Positions 12,201 through 25,900 of a DNA stretch of 50,992 bases are shown piece by piece. The notes under the pieces were generated by a model. That model had not been told where the DNA came from. It did no database searches and worked only from the letters and a program-made list of their open reading frames with translations. Where the stretch lies: contig CM044522.1 in NCBI GenBank assembly GCA_024364805.1, positions 30,874,419 through 30,925,410 of the forward strand. Direction: 5' to 3'. This DNA is from Euprymna scolopes. Taxonomy: Eukaryota > Mollusca > Cephalopoda > Sepiida > Sepiolidae. A program made the translations under genes and the position numbers. Every line of letters starts with the position of its first letter. Position 1 is the first letter of the stretch.

Positions 12201-15200
12201 TTATTCAAATTAAAGAGTTGGCAGTCAATTTGGATAAATTTAAATAAAAAAAGCAATTCATTTCTAAATGAAATGGAAATGGGTAAAAATTTATCAATTA
12301 TTTTAAAGGTTTGACAATGAGTTATTATATTTTGGAGTAGATAGGGGTAGGAAATAGATTGGTGGATGAATGAGAAAGAAGGTTTGATGGGGAATGGTAA
12401 GAAAAGAAAGAGAATGCAAGACTAAAAAAGATGACTGATCCACTTACGATGGCACAGCAAAACTTTTCCTTGGCAAAAAAATAAATAAAAAAAAATGAGA
12501 TAAATATATATGTTTTTAACTAAAAAAATAAATCAAAATATTTTATATACATGTGTGTAGATATTCATTAACATAGTTAGAAAGACGGGGGGGGAGTTCA
12601 ATGATATCATAAACTCATACCTTTTCTAGCATCAACAATCGATCTGAACTTTGAAATTGTTGACAAGATGATCATCAATGATATCCATTTGATCAGTCAC
12701 TCAACTCTGCTTTAAAATCGAGGGATTTCGTCGTAGGCTCAAACATGGCTGCATTCAAAAACAACTTGATACCCACTTCAACAGGAAATATTATGTTTCT
12801 GAATATTTTAGATGAGGATTAATTATTTGTGTTATTTAGATTCTTCGGACTACTGTTCTCAGTGTTATTTGCAATGTTTCGCCATTCAAACATTCATCAG
12901 GTGTATCTTGCCGAACTCTGAAATCTGCTCAGAATTTGTAATAGAACCCTTTATTTAATCCATATAGGTAATATGTTCTTGCTCTGCTGGGCAGAAGTCC
13001 TAAGTAATTAGCAACTGTATCTTGAGTATCACACACACTGAGGATTGAACTTTCAACCACCAAAAGAATGTAACTTTACAACTGAATTTTTTCCAAGCCA
13101 TGGACAATTCTAGTTAAGCTAAGAGGTTTAAACCCATTTTGTTTTTTAGATGTACTGAAGAAGGTCAGAAGTCACATCGACTGAAATGTTGGGAAAATAA
13201 CACTCAAGATGAGAATGGTAGTCTGAAAAAATTAAATAACTGGAAATATTAACTTACAATGGGCACTTAAATAGACGAGGTTCAGATGATTGGGGATCTG
13301 TAGCTATTACAATTAAAGTTTTAGTTGCAGTCCCTCCAATTCCCTGTTTGAAACAGCTAGATAAAATGCCCCTCCAATTCACAAAAAAGTGTATATGATA
13401 AAATAATTTTTTTTAACAGGAAATACTTCACAGAAATGAAAAGGAATTAAAAACATCCAACAGAAATCTTTACATAAAAGAGGAAATGGCATCACACATC
13501 TTGGCAGATTCCAGTTTTAGGCTGGTGCGTTGGATGGGATCAGTCTATGGCCTGACTAACTGTTTGGACATGCCTTGAAGAACTAGTCCAGCAAACTGTA
13601 TTCATACACCAGGCCATTCTATTTGTCGATGGACCAATTACTCAGTGCTAAACTTTGCCAATCACATAAAGAGAAAATAATACCCCAAAACATGCGACTA
13701 CTATGCAATCTCCAACTCTATTTAAGAAGCCTGGCCTTTTTAATGGCCTACAGCTGCATCAGTAAAATAGATGAGGTTGAGGTAATTAGGGATCCATTAC
13801 TATCATAATTAAAGTTCACATCTTTATTTCTGTGCATAATATTCAATTTCACTAGACGTAGACATTTTGAATAAAAATAAATACACAAAATATTGAATCC
13901 TACCAATTGATTAACAAAGTGACAGATAAATGCAGATTTGATGCAATGACACTTTATTTTAATCTGCATTTTATTTTTATTTTTTTAAATCTATACCGTT
14001 TATTTAAACAAAAAATAAGAAAAAAAATGACTTCAAAATTTAATATAATTATTACAGTATCGTTTAGCCATTAAATTATCAACTGAATCAAATTGTTATA
14101 AAACTATAATTTTGTTAATTTTGAAAAATAGTAATTGGTGTACCAGCCCAGATGTGATAATAGTACTCCATACACTGGTGTATAATGGTTTTGTAGAGAT
14201 GCAGGATAATACTGGCAGGAGTGAAAAGCTTTATTTTTTTATTTTAATAATTTGGATTGTTGTTTAAAATAAAGTTTGTTTGAAAATTATAAACCTTGTG
14301 TGGCAAAACAGAATACCCAACTCAAACGTATTATTTGAATTCATCGGACAACTGTTTCCATCTTGAGTATGATTTTCACAACGCTTCGATCAATGTAGCC
14401 TTTAACCTTCTTCAGGTGTATATTGTTGAACTCGGGAATTTGGACAGAATTTTGAATGGAATCCTTTAGTTACTTCACGGGAGTAGCATGCTCTCGTTCC
14501 ATGACTAGATAAAGGTCTTAAGTAATTCACAATTGTATTTTTCGGTCAGCCACATTCAAGATGACAACAGCAGTTTGATGAATCCAAATAATACAAATAA
14601 CCAATCCTCATCCCAAAAATTCAGAAACGTTATACCAAACTCAAAGTCTGCAGTAAATGCCATTCAGCCAAATTTGGTTCCTGATATTAAAAACTTCTTA
14701 TTTCTGTTAAAAATAAGTCTTAAAGAAAATCATGAAAAGTTTTATAGTATTAGGCTTCTGAGCTTTTGAGATGATGATTGGTTATTTATACTATTTTGGA
14801 TTCTTTCGACTACTGTTCTCATCTTGAGTGTCATTTTTATGTTTTGATCGATGTAATCAATGTCGCTTTTGTTGTGAAAATGACACTCAAGATGAGAACA
14901 GTAGTCCAAAGAATCCAAAATAGTATAAATAACCAATCCTCATCTCAAAAATTCAGAAACATATCAATTCAGTACGGAGGTTAGATCAGCCAAAATGTGA
15001 AAATGACACTCCAGATGAGGACAGTAGTCTGAAGAATGCAAATAATACAAGTTTTGTTGCAATTTTAAATAATTTCTTTTACAAAAGAATTTATTTTAAT
15101 AATTCAAATGGGTGGTTTAATTTTTTTTGGATCATAAAATATTTTTGTTTTCTATTTTAAATAAAGTACTTTTGAAAAATAAGCAATCAAATATTTTATT

Positions 15201-16561
15201 ATATTACTTTTTTTGAAGAAAATATAAAAAAGTTCTTTTTTTTTTTATTTTGAAATATTGAAACCTGAATTTTTCTAGCAAATATAGTACTGTTAGATTA
15301 TATGTATGTATGCAAGCAGCATTTACCCTAGGTGTGTTTAACTGACTTCCTCCAAAAGAGGAAATGTCAAGGGAATATTAATTTCAAAAGCAGTCCACAG
15401 TTGCATATATATCCTGGTCAGAAGAGATGACGACGATATTAGGCTTTTGCAGTTCTGGCATGGAGGTGCTAACATCCTCCTATATACAGCACCTGGTATT
15501 CCCAAATAGCCACCCATCTGATACTGGCCAAGCTGAACATTGCTTAACTTCAGTGATCTAATGAAAACCAGTGTGTCAACATGATTAAGCTGTCAGATTG
15601 CAACAATGGGATTTGAGTTTTTGAAAAAAAAAAAAAAGTTTTTTTTTTTTTTTTTTTAAACATAATGCAGAAAATCTGAAACACTCTTGCCGAAAGTTAA
15701 ATTACGGATGAAGTTTAATATCAGGAACCAAATCTGACTAGACACAGTTTAGTGTGGACTTTGAGTCAGGTATTCTTTCAGTTTATCCTTTGTATTTTTA
15801 AGTGGTCATTAGAGATTATTGAACAAATAACATATATTCTAAAGTTTTGTGGCTTCCTGTTCACTTCTTATGCTTTACCCATAGCAAAAGGTGATAATTA
15901 TCAATTATGAAATGCCATCGTCTTCAGCTGACCTTTAACACATAACACAATTGGGTACAAGTGTCTACAATTGTTATATGAACACTGTCTCGGAGCCCAA
16001 ACTTCCAGAAATTCTGTACTCTTCCTGAAATAAGATTTTATTTTTACCTTTGTGAAACCTTTGGAGATTCAGAACCATTTGCTTGGTTAAATTTGTTCCC
16101 GTTGCCATTAGTTGTATTTCTATCTCGATTTTTTTTCACTTCCGGTGAAGATGAACTGCTATCGGCTTCCTACAAACAGAAAGAAACACGCAAAAAAAAA
16201 AAATTTGATTAGAACAGATTAACTTTCATAATCTAGAGTATCCATTCAAGAATTAAAGCTAAATGGAGAAATAACAAACAGTTTATATATGTGCGTGTAA
16301 TAAATATATATATATATATATATATATAACTTCATTTAATCACATAAATATACAAAGATATAATTTTATTTGTAAATTTTTCAGTATTTATTTCAACAGT
16401 GCTCGATACATAAGTAGAGCTAGGTAATAAGTTATGAAAATATATATGGCAATTAAGCTACAAAGAATATTCCACATTACCTCATTCATAAGCCTGACGA
16501 ATTCTCACAAGAATGAAATATGGAATATTCTGTGTAGCTTAATTGCCATATACATCTTCAT

Positions 16562-16603
<42 letters not shown>

Positions 16604-19181
16604 GAAGAATAAATAAAACAACAATATAAAAATATATACTAATGCATACAGATGTATTCGCTTATTCAGTATAAATTTTAAAGGCGTAGGATAAGTAAAT
16701 TCTTTATACCTAAGTATTTCAAAGCCTACTGCTTCTCATCAGAGGAGAGAATGTTTGGTAACATTAGAAATGCAATGTCTAGCGATAACTACATTAGGAG
16801 CGAAATAATGGGGTGGAAGAGAGTAAGAAGAACTACTGTGATTTATGCGATAGAGTAGGAAGATTGCTGATATTATAAAATGGAGATAGATGGATACTGC
16901 ATTTGCATTGCATTGGGGTAAGAGGTATGTGTTCAATATATATGTGCATCTATACCATCAGGAAGAATACAGGAGAAGCGATTGAAAGTAGATGCTTTTA
17001 TAATCACACGGAGTTATGGGTTATAACTAGAGAAGAGTCTTTCATTATCATTATCCTGATAAGTCTCTTCTTAAAGAATCTATCTTATTTAAACTCCCCC
17101 CCCCCATATATATATTTCTACATATTTAAAACATTACTTCTCTCACACATTGAAGTTTTCAAATTATGAGCTAACCAGCAAAATTGTAGCTAGTCTATAT
17201 AAATGTTATTTTGTTAACTGTTTTTCCTCTGAGGATAAGAGCCATTTATTGAAGCTCCATGGAATAAGGAAATCATAATTTTTAATCTGTATCCCTTGTT
17301 TCGAATGTTGTAAATTCTAATTTATAAAATCTTAAAGTCCTTTCTTTTAGATACAAATTTCTGTTTAAAATAGAAAATTGTTTTTAAAACAAAGTTCCAT
17401 CAATAGCTTAATATCATTTTTTAATCACTTTTAATACAGAGAATAAAAACTCATATTCCTCAAAAAATTATTGTTCACTAGAGCAAACAATCGTTTTGGC
17501 TTGTACTAAAACATATATAAGTTTACCATAGATGTGTCTCTATTTTCCTTAGTTAAGCCATCATCAGTGCTCAGATATCAACAAAAACAAAATCACTTCA
17601 CTGGAAATAACTTTGTAGCAACTGTCAATATTTTTCATTTTTCCCTTCTAAAACTAAACAAAACTTCCATAAACAAAGTTTCTTTCCTAGAACTACCCGT
17701 CTGTGGAACAAAATACCATAGGTCTGCTTCCCAGCTGACTACAACATTGTCATTTTGAAGCCCAAGACCCTACTAGACAGTCTTTCTAAAATAGTTTAAT
17801 AACAGTGAAATTATTTTCATTGATTTTACAATTTCTTTTTACACTTTTGGAACTTCATAAATATATCCGTGTGAAATGCTATAAGATAGATCAATAGCTT
17901 TCAGAAACTTCATGTACATATTGTACTCTAATTTATTCTGCATATTCCATTGTTTGTAATTTGTAATTACCTTAACTTGCATTCTAATAATCATTCTTTA
18001 CTTCTTGATTTGAACTAAATCGGATTTTCATAGTTAAATATAAACCCACAAGCCGTTTTAAAAATATTTTTGTAAATACAGGGTGGAACGATAAAATTGT
18101 CGCGCTAGAAAAGACGACATGATTCCATTTCCGTTTGATGAAAACCAGTTTTATTTTTTTGTTGCAGACCATTTACTAGTTGGTCAGTTGTACATAAATC
18201 CTAAGAGTGATAGAAGCCTTCTATCATGTCTGAAAGTGACACGGTGTTCAATGAGCGAGATCAGAGATGCGCTGTTGTACAACTCATGCTCTCTACTGAT
18301 CCAAGTTATGACAACAGGACCATTGCCAGCACCCTCAAAATGCATTGCTGAATTATCACAAATAACAGAGACGTGCCCAGAGTGATGAAAACAGTTTCCG
18401 GCCACAGTTATGGTTTTTGGTGTGGTTTCAAGTGAGGGTTACATCATGCCACTTGACATCCAAAGAATCTGATTGGTTAGCTAGTAAATTTAACATCATA
18501 TGCATATTTAAAAACGCCTGCATTTTAGCCTGACAAATTCTTATGAGGATGAAACATGGAAATTAATTACACACACACACATATAATATAAAGCTGAACG
18601 TCTGTGTGTGTGTCTGGTCACAAATAGGCTCCTATATGGCTGACTATTATAGAAAACTGATCACATATAATGATAGATGTATCGAGACACAAGAATGGGT
18701 ATGTTTGATCTGGTACAATGATTATTCATTAAAATTGTGGGTCTGCGTATGCGTCTGGTCCACGAAGTATGGAATTAAAAAATTTAAAAATTAAGAAAAA
18801 ACGTTTACAAGTGTTTTTGATATAGATGTACATAATAATACTTTGATAAGTATGTTTTAACTTAAATAGGGATGGTATAATAAAATTGTGGGGTCTGCGT
18901 TCGCACCTGACCTCCATAGAATGTAAATATGTCACAAAGTTTAACAAGGTTTTTTAATATAGATCCACAGAATATTGTGATAAGTGTTTCAGTGTGAATA
19001 GGTATGGTATAATAAATTATGGGGTTTATCTATTTTATTTTTACTTTCATCATATTTTGCTTTGGTTTTGATACCCCCAAATTCGAAGCTATCTCTTTCA
19101 TAACCTATCATACTTTCATAAATCAGAGTCCATTTTCTGTAGGCTGTTTTTGAACCCAGTCAACGACGGGTACTTTTGCTA

Positions 19182-19216
<35 letters not shown>

Positions 19217-19861
19217 CAAAAATTGTTAAAGACAACACAAAGCTTTTGTTTTATAATACATTTTTTTATATTTTTCAAATTTTCATATTATCTTGTTTGT
19301 ATATATGTTAAAGGTATGAATGTATGGTCCAAACATTTTTTCTTCTCGTATAGTCATCTACACATCTTCAGGAATTTGTGTGAGAGGCTCGGTGGGAATT
19401 ATGGGTAGATTTATTTAAGTAGTAGCTGGATTGCAAGTGAAGGTGCGAGTGAGAGTTAGTGGGTCTGCTGGCAGTGGTGGGGGAGTTGGCGAATGGAAGA
19501 GCATGTCAGTTCTAGGGTCAGTGACAGAAACAGGTTGGGTGTGTGTGTGGGGGGTGTTATCAGAGGCATTTAAGTGTGTTGGTACTATTTTGGATTGCGA
19601 CCTGATTAAGGGTAGGTTTTGCGTTTTTATATAAATAGCTTCAAGGATTTTTAGCTTCTTAACAGTTGTTTCGTAGTGTAATATTTTTTGTGTTGCTGAT
19701 TAAAATTTCTCTGAAATTTGAAGGGGGGGTGATGTATTTTATGTAAATGTTGGAATATGGCACTAGATTCAACATTATTGCAGGTAAGGCGATAATTTAG
19801 TGGTATGTCTGATATAGCTATTAGTTGCATTGCTGTTACAAGAGTTACATGTGTGTGTATG

Positions 19862-19901
<40 letters not shown>

Positions 19902-22900
19902 CATACATACGCACACACACCACATACATGCACACACTAGATGAACCATTTACACCTGGATCTTGTTTATTTGTAACTTGTTTGTCTGTGCACACCAAAT
20001 GATGTCACAAATGGTCACCTGTGTTCTGCTTTAATGTTTTCTATTATTTCAAGACTTAAAATGTCATAAAGGACTTTTTTCTATTGTCTTCAAGCTGAGT
20101 TATTGTATTTGTCCATTGTATTCCAACTGTTTAAGTGGATGATGTCATCCCTTTGTGATATCATTCAGTATGCACAGCAACAAACAAGATCCAGTGTTTT
20201 AGTAGTATAATAGATATATGGACACGATATCATAAAGGATGTTATTTCTAATCTGTCTAGTTTAATGGAGGACATCATCCAGTGTGTATGGAACAAGCAA
20301 GATCCTCAGAGGTTTAGTGTTATAGAGATAGAGAACATGGAGTTGCAATAAGTATCTTATATTTTGATTCATCATATTCAAATAAAAATAATGATAAAAA
20401 AATATCCAGAACAGCATCAGTTTTGTACAGAAAGTCTTTTGTCCAACAATTTCTTTGGGATGATAAATTTCTTGAGATGCAAGAGATGATAGAGTGTCGT
20501 TTGCTGGCAATGTCATTTTATACAAAGTTCTTGTCTGAACAAGCAAGATGGAATTGTGTACAGACAACGGCAGAACCGGCTGGACTGGCAGACAACAGAC
20601 TGGAAAGATCCGAATATTGGACATTCAGATCAATATTTTCCCCTTTCCTCCATTGTCAGATTCAGCAGCAGAATTGCTTTTCAGATTTTATTGGACAGGA
20701 GAAGAAATTTAGCTGAACTTCGGCCAAGGAGGAGCAAGTAGGGTGGGGGATTTGTAGAGAAGAGGAAGTAAGGAGAGTAGAGACAAAAAACAATGGAGGA
20801 GGGGCAAGGAAAATGAGAAGAAAAAAAAACAAGGCACAAAAGATAAAAGAAAAGACAACAAAGGAAAAAAAGAATACACAAAAAGAAAAAAATAGAGAAA
20901 GAGAAAAAGGAAAGAGAAAAGAGAAAAAGGAAAGAGAAAAGAGAAAAAGGAAAGAGAAAAAAGAAAAAGGAAAGAGAAAAAAGAAAAGAGAAAGAAATCC
21001 ATCCATCCATAACCTCAAACCCCTGGAGGGGCATAGGCCATCCACAACTTTGTAGATGCTTTTGTAGCAAGGGGTTCATTTTTCAAGGTGAGGGTGCTGG
21101 CCCCACGCCCAAATTTTCCAGAAGGTAACTACAGTGCCTAGCCTTCCCAAATGATCACCCATCTGGTACTGACCAGGCTCAACGTTGCATTCGTTTTTTT
21201 TTTTTCTATTCTTAAATGTTTCAAATTTAAACGCCTTCTTTCTTTTCAACTTCACTAATTCTAAAATTATTTTATATAAATATTAGTGCAAAGACATTTT
21301 TGACATTACACTGATGATGATTTTTTTTTTTTTCTAGGCAATAGAATCATATACTCCGTCTCCAGGACTAGCTTCACAATGTGGGACAACCTGAGCAGTC
21401 ATGTTTTATACAGATATAAACATATTTTTAAAACAAATGTTTTATACCTACACAGACTAGTGTTTCATACTTGTGCAATCATCAGCATAGAAAATGATAA
21501 TTACTACCAGTCACAAAGTCATGCTTGACGAATCTCCTGACCAGCAGTAATTATCACTCCCTACATAGATGATTGCAAAAGCATGAAACACTAGTGTCTG
21601 TAGGTTTGAAAATAACTTAATATTTATTTTTAAAATATTATCGTTATAAAGCTCCTTTAAGAAATTTAAAAAAAAAAAAAAAGAAAAAAGCGGTCAACTT
21701 TAGAAAAAATATTTTGATCATTAATACTGTGTTCACTCTGAATGCCTGCCGACCTGGTATTTATAGGCACTTAATTTCCTTCAATTCTGTTAATTGCCGG
21801 CAGTCTTGAGGTAAGACGCTAGCCTACAAAGTAAAGGATGGCTTTGTGACTGGGTTTGAATCTTCCAACCAGCAGTAATTATCACTTCTTAGACTGGTGA
21901 TTACAAAAACATCAAACACTAATGTCCACAGATATAAAATATTTTATTTATATATATATATATATATTAGCAGCAAGTTATTTTCAGTGCAAGTTTGGTT
22001 AAAGACAAGAGAATTTTCTTTTTTCTTGATTTTTCTGTTAATTTTCTTGATGTGATGAGCATTTCTTTTGGTTTTAGGTGGTAAATTGTGTAATATGTAA
22101 CACAGATTTTGTATCAGCCATTTTTTTCTTGAGTGCTTTTGATCCATGATCGTCATCAAGAGTAATTTTTTTGTCATTAAAGAGTTTTTTTCAGTTGCTT
22201 TTAAATAAATAATTTATTTATTTTTATTTTGATTTTTATTTATTTGTTTAATTTTATTTATTTCTAGTTTGACTAAGTTGTTTGTAAGGGAGGGGAAGGA
22301 AGGAGTGTGGTAAAGTCTATTTTTTTTATTTATATATATATATATATATGGAAATCACATCTGACGAGTTGATGAGAAAGAAAATTTTTTATGAAAACAT
22401 AAAACATAAAATTGTCATCCCATTAACGAAATGGCTGTAATGAAGAGATCCAAGATGAAATAAGCAAGAGTTATATAAAATAAAAAATTTGAGTCTTTGA
22501 ATTTTAACAAAATTTTGTACTATATATATATATATATATATATAAATTATTAAATGCGTTTAAGATTTTAATATATGTAATAAATGCTATTTTGTTAATG
22601 TTGGGCTGTATTTTTTTTTTTTATTAAGATTGCTTCTAGTAATTTTAATGTTTGGGTACAGTTATTTTGGTACTTAAATTTAATGTTAGATTAAGAGGTA
22701 ATATGGCATTGAATGACAAGGTTTTCTGATAAGTGATATGCAATACGTCTCGAGAGGGTTGTCATCATATGACCAATATAAGTATTATATGAATTTGTAG
22801 ATTGATTAGGAAGACATTCTTTGAATGGACAAGAGAATTCATATATTACAATTGTTTGGCTCAGTGTGGGTGTGTGGAAATGTGTGTGTGTGTGTGTGAG

Positions 22901-25900
22901 TACTTAAAAAGATAATTGAGTATTTTAAATTTAAAAAGGAAATACAAATATTGATAATTATATATTAAACCGATTTTGATAAAAATGCTCAATATTTGAG
23001 ATAGATTATTGATATATGAGAAGAGTTAATATTATGCCAATCATGATTTACAAACATTTATTGTTCATAAAACTTTTTACTTTTGTACTAGTCAGCAATG
23101 TAATATAAAATTTCTTTGCTAACCTTTTTCCCTCTGAAGAAAAAAAGCCAAATTTTTTAAACTCTATGGAATAAGGAAGTAATTCACTTTATTTTGTATT
23201 CCTTGTTTTATGAACAATAAATGTTTGCAAATCATGATTTGCATTATTTTAACTCCCCTCATATATATGGTAGCTTCCTTCAGTCTTGACAGACTATAGA
23301 TATCCACTATAAGGGTGTCCGCACATGGAATTTTTGTGGCAGGAATTGCACAATCTCCAACCACATCTCTCCTGAATCGGCGTTGTTAAATACCAGTGGC
23401 AAATGAAGGTTCAGAACGACTGGAAACAATGTCAAGATAAGCAGAGAGCACATACAGCACCTAGAATTCCCAAATGATCTCCACCTGGTACTGGCCAGGC
23501 TCAACATTGCTTACCTTTGGTGATATGATGAGAACTAATGTGTCAACATGATTATGCCTCTCACACACGTTTCTAAATATATTTTTTTACTAATTGGAAT
23601 AGTATTCAAAAATATAAGCAAATAACACAAGTTTTTTTAGATAGCTCAATAGTGCAATATTAGAGCTATAAATATTTTTATAGTGTACTGCTTTACTAGG
23701 AATAGAAACTCGTTTTTGTGTTCATTTAAAAAAGTTAGGATTCTATTGATAATTTTATTGCTGATACGACATAAATAAACAAATGAACCAAATAGAAGAA
23801 ACTACCAAACTCCAGTGTTTTAATATTCCTCTGAAGTCATCAGATCTAAGCAGATCTTTAAAATTCACATTATGCATCCAATATAGCATTCTCATTTCAT
23901 TTTTGCTGGAGAATATTTTTTATAGATAAAGATTTAAGGATTCATGCTGTGAGAATATATTTCTCTTAGCAACAATCGCTCCCCCCTCCTCCCAATGCTG
24001 TTTTCATGGTCTTCATCTCTTCCATTTTCTATTCTGGCTGTGTAATTTCTCACATTGATGATTGTTAAGAGGCGAACACAGAGGCACCCAAGTATAAAAA
24101 TACAAAATGAACTCACTAGAGAAAACAACTCGACATATTCAGCTGGGCTTTGTGTGCATGGGTAAACCATCACGGAAAGTTACCCTCATTCCCGGCAACG
24201 AGAGTTTTTTCAAATATACATTGTCTTGCTGACACTTTACATGACGTTGGCGATATAGGAAACCTACTACACACAACATTGGGGCATAAGGAAAATGAAC
24301 ATCATTGGCATATTACCCTCAACGCAATGGGAGAGCAGAATTGGCCATTGAAACGGCTAAAAGAATCCTTATTGATAGCACAGACAGTTACAGTCGCCTA
24401 TGTCATGACCGGGCAGCTAGGTCCCTACTGACTCATCGCAACACCCTGGTACAAGACCTACATATGTCTCCAGTGATGATGCTCTACGGTCGTGTGATAA
24501 AGGACCATCTCCAAGTGCTCCAGGACCGATATCGAATCCATAAATGCTGGAGAGAAATCAGTTATTATAGGGAAACAGCGATGGCAAAAAGACACTTACA
24601 GAATGAAAGGGAATACAATTTAAAATGTCACCCACTTCAGGAACTGAAAATCGGGGAAACGGTGCAGGTTCAAAACCAAGTTGGTCCACACTCGCGTCAA
24701 TAGGCAAAGATGGGAAGGGTGGTGGAAACACTGGGTAACCGGCAGTATAATGTACGCATTGATGGAAGTAACCAGGTAACCTATTGCAATCGCAGATTCC
24801 TCCGAAGAATAAACCCTGTGATAGATACCCCTTGTCACTCGATACCTGAGGAGCTACCAGGAATGTTGGATACCATAGACAACCTAACAGAGCCCGAAGT
24901 ACCGGGACAATGCCGCCCCCCCCCATGTGTAGAGATCAACACCAGCCTGAAACATTCGACATTCTGCCAGAACAGATGAAGGTGAATGACACAGTTTCCT
25001 CCCGAGATGATGGAGGTTGATGAAGACTAACCGGTGCGTCGTAGCAAAAGGGTGACGCAACCACCCAGGAAAATATCCCCACAGACATGGGGCACATCGC
25101 ACGACTACTCCAGAGCCTCGAAACATTGGACCACAACGCGAGTATCTTTTGGCCCTGGAAGAGGGAGGGTGTGGAATCGAACTCAAGATGCCCAGTTACA
25201 AGAATGGAGTGGTCTTGGCATCACACTCCCGTAGAAGTAGACTCACCGGCTTGCATGAGAGGTGAGAGTGGACTACTTAAACAAGACATTCCAGACAACG
25301 AGTGTGTTTCCAAATATACGTCGTCTTGCCGACACTTTACACAACCCTCACTTCCTATACCCTTTGTTCTGCTTATTTCCTCTTTTTGTTTTAGTTTCTC
25401 TTTTTCTTTTTTTTTTTTTTTAATTTCTGACACTTTTTGGGGGAGGATATCGATAGTATCACAATGCCTCTTCCAAGGAGTTGGACAATCTTTTTGGCTG
25501 ATATCAATTTTATCAGATTTTTTTAATCCATAAAAACTAATCCGAAAATGAAGTTACATATGAATCATTCTAAGTTGATTTAGTTAATAACAAAATGAGA
25601 TTCTTCTTGAATTATTTATCCCATCCAATAAGAACAGAAAAAAAAAATCAATTGTTAGCAGAAAAAGGACTTTTCTTCTTGAAATTACTTAGAGATCAGA
25701 GTCAGCATATAAAACAAATAAAAATGGAAAGATCATTTGTTTATGGAAAAATCTTCATTGAAAAAAAAAGAAAAGCATTGCCCAGTGTATATTAGTCATT
25801 TGCTATGACTCTTGGTGGAATTCCAAGCTGGACTTTTTAAGCTAAACTGAACCAGTTTCCCGCTTCTCTTTTTCAATAGTATATAATTTTAATCTTTTAA

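Larger units (their letters stand above)
3623..16047 (-). other. Intron of the Ena/VASP gene (12.4 kb)
   Basis: Intron between the linker exon and the tetramerisation exon. It holds fold-back elements, SINE composites, a 28-bp minisatellite, an assembly gap and a 5S-derived sequence, each listed separately. In 5190-6040, 6660-7150, 7800-8500, 9570-10110 and 11340-12800 I see only AT-rich DNA, homopolymer runs and short simple repeats. Confidence 0.85.

Noticed and set aside
14742-14984. Matching small proteins on both strands (MVIYTILDS...)
   Set aside because: They are the two faces of a SINE-tail palindrome.
15484-15590. Functional 5S rRNA gene
   Set aside because: Too many differences from 5S rRNA, and it shares derived changes with 23451-23560.
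18184-18405. Open frames opposite the mariner (also 1788-2042), starting MAGNCFHH / MMWPSLGTT
   Set aside because: Antisense shadows of the transposase sequence. Their similarity to each other comes from the transposon.
20662-21079. Long Phe/Ser/Leu open frames resembling membrane proteins, and a Lys/Arg/Glu frame opposite
   Set aside because: Produced by a purine-rich simple-sequence tract.
24884-25186. Minus-strand frames over the gypsy fossil as host genes
   Set aside because: Antisense to retrotransposon pol sequence.
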